Assembly: GCF_003813965.1 (NCBI RefSeq)
Contig: NZ_CP033896.1
Span: 2,170,001 to 2,234,000, forward strand
Direction: 5' to 3'
DNA length: 64,000 nucleotides
Source of the DNA: Corynebacterium choanae
GTDB lineage: Bacteria; Actinomycetota; Actinomycetes; Mycobacteriales; Mycobacteriaceae
How positions within the stretch are numbered: position 1 is the first letter of the stretch; each line of letters starts with the position of its first letter. Positions 57,761 to 64,000 of the stretch are shown here, in pieces. Position numbers and translations under genes: made by a program. Under the pieces are notes generated by a model. That model saw only the letters and a program-made list of their open reading frames with translations. It had not been told where the DNA came from and did no database searches.

Positions 57761-57981
57761 CCCTCACTCGTGATAACTCTTTGGCGTGTGGGGCTGACTG
57801 CAACACTTTTGTACACAGCCGTCCCCGCCACACCCGCTGATATGGAAAACCCTAACGATCATCTGAGGCCAAAAGCAACCAAAAGTTGGATAGTCCCGCC
57901 TAACTTTCCGGCCGCACCTATTGACTACCCGCACAAACACCGCCCAGCCGTGACGGCAATCACAGACTAACGCGTGTGCGA

Positions 57982-58836
57982 CTACGGGTGGGAAACACCG
58001 CTTGGCAAAGCGACGACAGTCACCGAATGCGCCGGGATTTCTGTATAGCCCGCATCGACGACCGTGCACGCGCCAGGCAGCCTCCGGGCGGCAGCTATCT
58101 GCTCACCGGACGCGGGCACAATGTTGACAGCAAAAGATTGCCCCCACCATTCCACCAGCGCCGCTGCCGGCAGGGAGGCTGCGAGCAGCATTGCCGCATG
58201 TCCAGTTTGCGCCGCAGCTTTCCCAGCAGTCATTGCTAACTCATCATGAACCAGCAGGGTGGGAAGCCCAAGATCCACACTGGCGGGGTTCTCCGCCCAA
58301 GGAGCGTCAGTACCAGCAATCTGGAGACGATGAATCGCCGGCGGAGTTTGCGCGACCGGATGCGGCACCAAGGCGCGGACTTCCGCAAGGTCACAGTGCG
58401 CGGTCACACCAGGTAATGCTGCGGCCACCGCAAAGGGACGTCCCCTGCCCCGTCGAGCGATTTTACGAATCCCCTGCCGATACCAGCACTGCAACGCGTG
58501 CGACACCACCGGATCACAGGTTGCCTGATCGCTGAGACACACGGCCACACTGGCACTGGCAGCAGCCGCCAATATTGCCTGACGCGTCAAAGCCACACCG
58601 CGCGGCATGTTCACCACCAGTGGCATTGACCAAGGCTCATCCGGTTTGGGGGTGAGGCGACCTTCCCGCCGCGCGTGAAGAAGGAGAAGCTGTTCCCGCG
58701 CCGCCTCTATCCCAGCAGCGGAAAACGTCATGGCAGACGCCGACACAGGGATATCCGCACGGCGAGCAGACACCGCTGAGTCACCAGTGAGTTGCGGGCG
58801 ACCATGTGCTGCGGCATCAGAGCGAGATAAGTTCAT
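57982..58836 (-). CDS. PTH2-type peptidyl-tRNA hydrolase protein
   Basis: The 284-residue product ends with a PTH2-like domain (about residues 180-284): the motif MTAGKAAAQTGHAAML is diagnostic, and VVDAGYTEIPAHSVTVVAL fits the last strands. The first 170 residues are an actinobacterial extension with no recognised fold. PTH2 enzymes cleave peptidyl-tRNA, but it may be a supplementary or divergent member, since bacteria use Pth. TACAGT ends exactly 8 nt before the ATG and no Shine-Dalgarno is present, which suggests a leaderless mRNA. Confidence 0.83.
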   Translation of the reverse strand: MNLSRSDAAAHGRPQLTGDSAVSARRADIPVSASAMTFSAAGIEAAREQLLLLHARREGRLTPKPDEPWSMPLVVNMPRGVALTRQAILAAAASASVAVCLSDQATCDPVVSHALQCWYRQGIRKIARRGRGRPFAVAAALPGVTAHCDLAEVRALVPHPVAQTPPAIHRLQIAGTDAPWAENPASVDLGLPTLLVHDELAMTAGKAAAQTGHAAMLLAASLPAAALVEWWGQSFAVNIVPASGEQIAAARRLPGACTVVDAGYTEIPAHSVTVVALPSGVSHP

Positions 58837-58909
58837 GTTTGATCACTGTAAAACGAGTTGGCGGCAGCACCGAACCGTTGACGCCACCTCCCGTGGCATG
58901 GCCAGAATG

Positions 58910-60217
58910 TTAGCGAGTCGGCGGCAGCGGTACACGCCGCGAATCACCATCGCCGTGTTCGCGAACCGCGTCGTCGATCTCATCGCGAGAGATACCCAAA
59001 ATGTGGAGTACCTCATCAAGGAAAGGATGATTCACCGAAGCATCAGCGATTTCTTTCAGCGCAGGTTTCGCGTTAAACGCAATACCCAGCCCGGCAGCTG
59101 AAAGCATGTCGATATCATTCGCCCCGTCACCCACAGCGACTGTCTGATGCATTTGCAACCCTGAATCGGCTGCAAATTCAGTCAATAGACGAGCCTTCGC
59201 CGCCCGATCAACAATGTCTCCGATCACCCGGCCGGTGAGCTTACCGTCAACAATCTCGAGGGTGTTTGCAGCCACATAGTCCAGTTGCAGATCTTCAGCA
59301 AGCCCCGTGAGCACCTGAATAAATCCCCCAGAAACAACCGCTGTCCGGTATCCCATCTGTCGGAGTGTTTCAATGGTGGTGCGTGCACCTGGAGTGAGTT
59401 CAATCGCACGGGCAACCTCGTCGATGACCGACGCATCTAAGCCGGCAAGGGTCTTCACCCGTTCCCGCAAGGATTCTGCAAAGTCGAGCTCGCCGCGCAT
59501 GGCTCGCTCGGTCACTTCGGCAACTTCTTTTTCCCGGCCAGCATGGGCTGCCAACATTTCAATAACTTCGCCGGTGATCAGCGTGGAGTCACAGTCGAAG
59601 CAGATCAGCCGTTTGGAACGACGCAACAACCCTGCCCGCTCAATTGCGATATCGACACCAATTTCGGCGGTGAGCAACGCCAATGCTTTCCGCAAGGCCA
59701 CCCCGCCACCGGGTTTCGGATCGGCAATGGTGATTTTCAGCTCCAAGCCAGTCACCGGATAATCGGCAATACCTTGGATTGTGTCAATATTGGCACCATA
59801 GTTCGCCAAGGTTTGCCCAATTTTTGAAATGTGCGCAGCGGTCACCGGGTTCCCCAGCACCACAACAGCATGCGTAGAGGCCACCCGATTCGGCTCGAGG
59901 GCTTCCCGGGGTTCCACGGTCACGGTTTGGCCATAGCCCCGCAGCGTGTCATTTAACCCGGTGATCAACGAATCAATATCGGCAGGCTGGTAACCAACAA
60001 GTGCGGCAAGATTAAGTCGCCCCCGAAAGAGTGACTGCTCGACATCGAGCACCTGCACACCGCGCGAGGATAACACTCGGAAAAAGGCAGCGGTCACCCC
60101 TGGCCGGTCGAACCCGGAAACAGTAATGACTGCAGGGGCTAGCCCGGAGGCAAGACCAACCATCACTTCTTGTCCGGCCATGGATGCTTCACTTGAATTC
60201 GATGCTGTAGCAGACAC
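58910..60217 (-). CDS. serB: Phosphoserine phosphatase with ACT domains
   Basis: SerB hydrolyses phosphoserine in the last step of serine synthesis. The 435-residue product has two N-terminal ACT-like domains (about residues 20-185) and a HAD phosphatase domain: LICFDCDSTLITGEVIEML (DXDXT), AVVSGGFIQVL (Ser), and AVGDGANDIDML. The layout matches the mycobacterial SerB2 type, regulated by serine. Start is GTG; ATG at 60178 is possible. It lies downstream of ctaD on the same strand with a terminator between, as Rv3042c-Rv3043c. Confidence 0.95.
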   Translation of the reverse strand: MSATASNSSEASMAGQEVMVGLASGLAPAVITVSGFDRPGVTAAFFRVLSSRGVQVLDVEQSLFRGRLNLAALVGYQPADIDSLITGLNDTLRGYGQTVTVEPREALEPNRVASTHAVVVLGNPVTAAHISKIGQTLANYGANIDTIQGIADYPVTGLELKITIADPKPGGGVALRKALALLTAEIGVDIAIERAGLLRRSKRLICFDCDSTLITGEVIEMLAAHAGREKEVAEVTERAMRGELDFAESLRERVKTLAGLDASVIDEVARAIELTPGARTTIETLRQMGYRTAVVSGGFIQVLTGLAEDLQLDYVAANTLEIVDGKLTGRVIGDIVDRAAKARLLTEFAADSGLQMHQTVAVGDGANDIDMLSAAGLGIAFNAKPALKEIADASVNHPFLDEVLHILGISRDEIDDAVREHGDGDSRRVPLPPTR

Positions 60218-60727
60218 GCCAATTATTGTTGCACGATTGCCAGGAAAATACTGCTCCTACCCCTCAATGAGTGGCGGGAATGACAGTGCCCCACAACCTG
60301 CTCACTAGTTGCAGCTGTTGCACAACGAAAAAGGGCAGCCACTGAGGGCTGCCCTTTTTCAATGAAGATCGTATGCAGTTGTTTAACGCGTATTTCAGCA
60401 GGTGTGCACCCTCAATTACACGCTTGATCTTGGCCAACGCCGTTTGTTCGGGCTTATTTGTCTACCGGACAAACAACCGTGGTATCGACGATCATTTTGT
60501 TCTTTGGTGGTGCACCATCAACGCTTGACGCGGTGCCACCGCCCGTCTGATATTGAGTTTCAGCCGGACACGCTTGCTATTTAGGGACGAAAATTTTCAT
60601 TCTCGCAACTGCAAGCGATGCTATGTAGCCGGTGAGCAACGATAACTCGTTGCCACTGTGCAATTTGCTGACACCGCCATCGAACGATCACCTGCTGTGG
60701 CGACCGTCCGATGCAATCGCCAGTGTC
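60218..60727. other. Intergenic with strong terminator
   Basis: About 510 nt between ctaD and serB. It contains the terminator at 60327-60360. No gene was recognised. Confidence 0.45.
60327..60360. terminator. Strong bidirectional terminator
   Basis: Arms GAAAAAGGGCAGCC (60327-60340) and GGCTGCCCTTTTTC (60347-60360) with a 6-nt loop give an A-tract and T-tract on both sides. It ends the ctaD transcript, about 370 nt past its stop. Confidence 0.85.
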
Positions 60728-62425
60728 TTATTTCTTGTGGCCGACGTGTGCCTCGGCACGCATCCGCGCCACCATGTGCGGGTAGTGCAGTTCGAACGCA
60801 GGACGCTCGGAACGGATCCGCGGCAGCGAGGTGAAGTTGTGCTTTGGAGGCGGGCAGGAAGTTGCCCACTCCAGGGAGTTGCCGTAACCCCATGGGTCGT
60901 CGACGGTGACGATCTCGCCGTAGTTCCAGGACTTGAAGCAGTTCCAGAAGAATGGCAGTACCGACAGGCCGAGGATGAACGCACCAACGGTGGCAACCTG
61001 GTTGAACGGAGTGAAACCGTCGGAGTCCAGGTAGTCGGCGTAACGACGGGTCATACCCATGTTGCCGGCCCAGTGCAGGATGAGGAAGGTGGTGTGGAAA
61101 CCGATGAAGGTCAACCAGAAGTGGATCTTGCCGAGCTTCTCGTCGAGCATACGACCGGTCATCTTTGGCCACCAGAAGTAGAAGCCCGACCAGGATGCGA
61201 ACGCCACAGTACCGAACAGGGTGTAGTGGAAGTGCGCAATGAGGAAGTAGGACTCAGAGATGTGGAAGTCCAGCGGCGGGGAGGCCAGCATAATACCGGT
61301 GAGGCCACCGAAGAGGAAGGTCACCAGGAAGCCCATGGCGAACATCATCGGGGTCTCCCACGAGATGTGACCCTTCCACATGGTGCCGACCCAGTTGAAG
61401 AACTTCACACCGGTTGGAACCGAGATGAGGAAGGTCATGAAGGAGAAGAACGGCAGCAGGATGGCGCCAGTCACATAGAGGTGGTGGGCCCACACAGCCA
61501 TGGACAGTGCACCAATAGCCAGGGTCGCGAAGACCAGGCCGACATAGCCGAACATTGGCTTACGGGAGAACACCGGAATAACTTCCGAGATGATGCCGAA
61601 GAATGGCAGCGCCAGGACGTACACCTCAGGGTGACCGAAGAACCAGAACAGGTGCTGCCACAGCAGGGCGCCACCGTTGGCTGGGTCGAAGAGGTGTCCA
61701 CCGAGCTTACGGTCGTACAGCACACCAAGCGCGGCAGCGGTCAGCATCGGGAAGATCATGAGCACGATCAGGCAAGCAACAAAGATATTCCAAGTGAAGA
61801 TCGGCACACGGAACATGGTCATACCCGGTGCACGCAGGCACAGCATGGTGGTGATCATGTTGATAGCCGAAGCAATGGTACCGACACCACCAGCGCCAAC
61901 ACCGATGATCCACAGGTCAGAGCCAACGCCTGGGCTGTGAATGGAGTCAGACAGTGGGGAGTACATGGTCCAACCGAAGTCGGCTGCACCACCTGGAGTG
62001 AAGAAGCCTGCACACATAGCGACACCGCCCACGAGGGACAGCCAGAAGCCCAGTGCGTTCAGACGCGGGAAAGCCACGTCAGGTGCGCCAATCTGCAGCG
62101 GGAGGATGTAGTTAGCAAAACCCCACAGGATTGGCGTGCCGTACAGCAGCAGCATCAAGGTGCCGTGCAGAGTAAACAGCTGGTTGTACTGTTCGTTTGT
62201 CAGAAATTGCAGACCCGTGTGGAACAGCTCAGCACGGATCAGCAGGGCCATGAGACCTGCAACTACGTAGAACACGTAGCTCATGAGCAGGTACATCAGA
62301 CCGAGGTTTTTGTGGTCGGTGGTAGTGAGCACCCGCCACGCAAAGTTACCTGGCCGGCCATTGCCCATTGGGGCTGGCCGTGCCGGGGCGACCGAGTGGT
62401 CTACCCGAGGCACTACTGCGGTCAT
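60728..62425 (-). CDS. ctaD: Cytochrome c oxidase subunit I (aa3)
   Basis: CtaD is the catalytic subunit of the aa3 oxidase, carrying heme a, heme a3 and CuB. The 565-residue product has about 12 helices; heme a and CuB ligands show in [35 protein letters not shown] and [10 protein letters not shown]. The Tyr of HPEVY is the cross-linked one. AGGAGG lies 6 nt before the ATG. Codon use is very biased, which keeps the antisense frame open for 613 codons; that frame is an artefact. Works with CopD-CtaG for assembly. Confidence 0.97.
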   Translation of the reverse strand: MTAVVPRVDHSVAPARPAPMGNGRPGNFAWRVLTTTDHKNLGLMYLLMSYVFYVVAGLMALLIRAELFHTGLQFLTNEQYNQLFTLHGTLMLLLYGTPILWGFANYILPLQIGAPDVAFPRLNALGFWLSLVGGVAMCAGFFTPGGAADFGWTMYSPLSDSIHSPGVGSDLWIIGVGAGGVGTIASAINMITTMLCLRAPGMTMFRVPIFTWNIFVACLIVLMIFPMLTAAALGVLYDRKLGGHLFDPANGGALLWQHLFWFFGHPEVYVLALPFFGIISEVIPVFSRKPMFGYVGLVFATLAIGALSMAVWAHHLYVTGAILLPFFSFMTFLISVPTGVKFFNWVGTMWKGHISWETPMMFAMGFLVTFLFGGLTGIMLASPPLDFHISESYFLIAHFHYTLFGTVAFASWSGFYFWWPKMTGRMLDEKLGKIHFWLTFIGFHTTFLILHWAGNMGMTRRYADYLDSDGFTPFNQVATVGAFILGLSVLPFFWNCFKSWNYGEIVTVDDPWGYGNSLEWATSCPPPKHNFTSLPRIRSERPAFELHYPHMVARMRAEAHVGHKK

Positions 62426-63316
62426 AGATTCCTCCTGAATTACGCGTTAGTCCCCCACAGGGAACCAATCTAGTTTTCACGCTGGTTTGATCGTAGTGGA
62501 CTAAGCGACTGTATTTCCACTGATCCCACCTGCTAATCCGCCGCATCCCGCCCGCCAACCTGATTCTGCAGTAGGCTCATCAAAACACCTGCCAAGTGTT
62601 TTCTTCACGTCCCCCCAGCGCGCAGGAACCCCAACTCGCTTTCTTGTGATATGGCCCACCTTTAAGCTTGGGTTCAGGAAGGGGGATTTTTCGTTGGACA
62701 GTTTTCCCGCTTTACCCCCAACTGCGATCAATCTTTCGGTGGATACAGGCGTGTCGCGGAACTTTTTTGATCACTGTCACTGTCCACACCGAAGCAGCCG
62801 CCCCCGAATGGCTGCGTCCACCGAGAATCGATTGAACATCACGGCACCGGCTGTACCATTGTGGTTCCGCAATAGCGGCCGTCACGCGGGTTTGACTGGT
62901 GAGTGCCAGGCGTCGCAGTGACGCACCCGCCCCCTTCCCCTCCCCCACCGCCGCTACAGTGGCAGCGCTGACACATTACGCACGATCCATGGCACCAGCT
63001 ATAGAAATCCGAAGGCACCTGAGAAATGTTCTATCTCAGCGGCCACGGCCGTCCTGTTAGCCATCTTTGAAACCGTAGATCTGTTCTCGATGAGGCAAGC
63101 TTCTCCCGGGTGGGTTGGGTGCAAACCGTTGCGTCGAACATCCACCTGCGAAACGTTGCTTGCAACACCCATAGGATGCACAGCTGCTGCGGAAGATATA
63201 TTTGCACACCTCAGTGCACCGAAAACATTGCGACGCATCCAATACGGGCACGAAATCTAGTATCCGTATCCAGACCCAGGACGCTGCTGTAACACCGGCT
63301 ACTTTCGCCCCACTGC

Positions 63317-63360
63317 ACAATCCTCACCAATAGAGGCAACAATCCTCACCAGTAAAGGCA
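63317..63360. repeat. 22-bp tandem repeat (two copies)
   Basis: Copies at 63317-63338 and 63339-63360 are 20 of 22 identical (core ACAATCCTCACCA...AGGCA). A third, degenerate copy (CAATCCCCGCCAGTA) overlaps the downstream hairpin arm. Confidence 0.75.
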
Positions 63361-63370
63361 TCCACAATGC

Positions 63371-63414
63371 GCAATCCCCGCCAGTACCGTGACCAGGTAC
63401 GTGGCGGGGATTGC
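63371..63414. terminator. Hairpin downstream of surface-protein gene
   Basis: Arms GCAATCCCCGCCA (63371-63383) and TGGCGGGGATTGC (63402-63414) are perfectly complementary. It lies about 60 nt past the stop of the leftward surface-protein gene, a likely terminator although T-poor on that side. Confidence 0.6.
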
Positions 63415-63472
63415 TCTTCCTGCAGTTAGCTACAGGAACTTTGCTGCAATTTGCAGCTAGCCGGGAAGCTGC

Positions 63473-64000
63473 CTACTTGTCGTCGCGTCGACGGCGTTTT
63501 GCTGCCAGCAGCAGCACACCAATGATGACAAGGAGGAGAGCAACAACCAAGAGTCCGATTACATTTGCACCAGTGAGGGCAAGGTTGGAATCCGACGCAG
63601 AATTGGATTGCTGCGAGGTGGGCGAGTCTTCCACTTCGGTCTGCGGGGCGACTGGTTGCGGCTCCGGGACTGGGGTCGGTGCAACAACCGGTGGTACGGG
63701 CAATGCCGGGGTCATCGTGCCAAGAATGGGGATGATCCCTACGGCAGCGATGAGCCATGCCCAATCCGGAATCGAAGATCCGGAAGACGATCCAGTCGGC
63801 GGAACAGTCGGTGTTGCAGGCTGCTGTGGACGTAAGACATAAAGCGGATCGCTGCCTGTCACGTTCGTAGCGGTTTCCGTCGACTCCGCGGAGGCATTCA
63901 CTGGAATGTTGACGGTTTCTCCGGCGGGCACCGTGACTTCAACGTTCACAGTGACGGTTTGTCCGACACCCAACACCAGCGGCGGGAGGGAAGGATCATC
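63473..64000 (-). CDS. C-terminus of LALTG-anchored surface protein (partial)
   Basis: The reading frame is open to the window edge, so the N-terminus is missing; 175 residues are visible. It shows a beta-rich domain (VNVEVTVPAGETVNIPV), a hydrophobic stretch in the middle (WAWLIAAVGIIPILG), a Pro/Val-rich linker, and a C-terminal sorting signal: LALTG, then helix NVIGLLVVALLLVIIGVLLLAA, then KRRRRDDK. LAXTG is the motif of class E sortases, common in actinobacteria. It is a wall-anchored surface protein. No sortase gene lies in the window. Confidence 0.82.
   Translation of the reverse strand, partial: DDPSLPPLVLGVGQTVTVNVEVTVPAGETVNIPVNASAESTETATNVTGSDPLYVLRPQQPATPTVPPTGSSSGSSIPDWAWLIAAVGIIPILGTMTPALPVPPVVAPTPVPEPQPVAPQTEVEDSPTSQQSNSASDSNLALTGANVIGLLVVALLLVIIGVLLLAAKRRRRDDK

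Larger units (their letters stand above)
62426..63472. other. Long region without a recognised gene
   Basis: About 1 kb between ctaD and the surface-protein gene. Short open frames exist on both strands but lack domains, ribosome sites or bias like their neighbours. It holds the 22-bp tandem repeat at 63317-63360 and a hairpin at 63371-63414. Confidence 0.4.

Noticed and set aside
60632..62473. A 613-codon open frame on the plus strand opposite ctaD
   Set aside because: Its product is His/Glu/Gln/Arg-rich with no domain, and it mirrors ctaD exactly. The strong codon bias of ctaD removes stops from the antisense frame.

Overview
The window looks like chromosomal DNA from a mid-to-high GC Corynebacterium or close relative. 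Several gene runs match the order I remember from Mycobacterium tuberculosis: rpiB / mycothiol nitroreductase / pepN (Rv2465c-Rv2467); thioesterase / ettA / ssb (Rv2475c-Rv2478c); cmrA / orn / tRNA-His / L,D-transpeptidase / tRNA-Lys / DUF3618 / acpS (Rv2509-Rv2523c); rdgB / rph / cAMP-phosphodiesterase-like / murI / rhomboid / DUF2017 / clpS / pncB / dinG (Rv1341 back to Rv1329c); and serB / ctaD (Rv3042c-Rv3043c). A mycolate reductase homologue (CmrA), a mycothiol-dependent nitroreductase and an LALTG-type sorting signal fit a mycolic-acid actinobacterium. The species cannot be named from the sequence.

Layout. 0-2 kb: a small HTH protein and a glycine/aspartate-rich membrane protein. 2-10 kb: rpiB, nitroreductase, pepN, then a membrane-anchored DsbA with a CcdA partner, and a small secreted protein. 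10-22 kb: SDR, MscS channel, a BrnQ transporter with an unusual coiled-coil tail, a thioesterase operon, ettA, ssb, and a CopD-CtaG fusion. 22-33 kb: tRNA-Arg, secreted Pro/Ala-rich protein, cmrA, orn, tRNA-His, PAP2 phosphatase, L,D-transpeptidase, tRNA-Lys, a complete IS1249/IS256-type insertion sequence, pncA, DUF3618, acpS. 33-37.7 kb: a three-gene biosynthetic cluster (SbnA-like synthase, FAD/NAD(P)-binding protein, Y4yA-type PLP enzyme). 37.8-54 kb: the Rv1329c-Rv1343c-like block, with rdgB, DUF3817 and an Rv1343c-like gene inverted as a unit. 54-64 kb: acyl-CoA ligase, DUF421, YwiC-like, PTH2, serB, ctaD, and the C-terminus of a wall-anchored surface protein cut by the window edge.

Most genes are housekeeping: NAD salvage (pncA, pncB), cell wall (murI, L,D-transpeptidase, cmrA), nucleotide hygiene and RNA decay (rdgB, rph, orn), respiration (ctaD, CopD-CtaG) and envelope redox (DsbA, CcdA). 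The best candidate for an undescribed system is the 33-37.7 kb cluster. It resembles parts of amino-acid-derived siderophore pathways such as staphyloferrin B (SbnA, SbnH) but has no NIS synthetase, SbnB or transporter beside it. The IS element has intact ends and an 8-bp target duplication but a frameshift at an A7 run ahead of its catalytic glutamate. Several genes lack a Shine-Dalgarno sequence and instead have a TANNNT hexamer 7-9 nt before the start codon, which suggests leaderless mRNAs.
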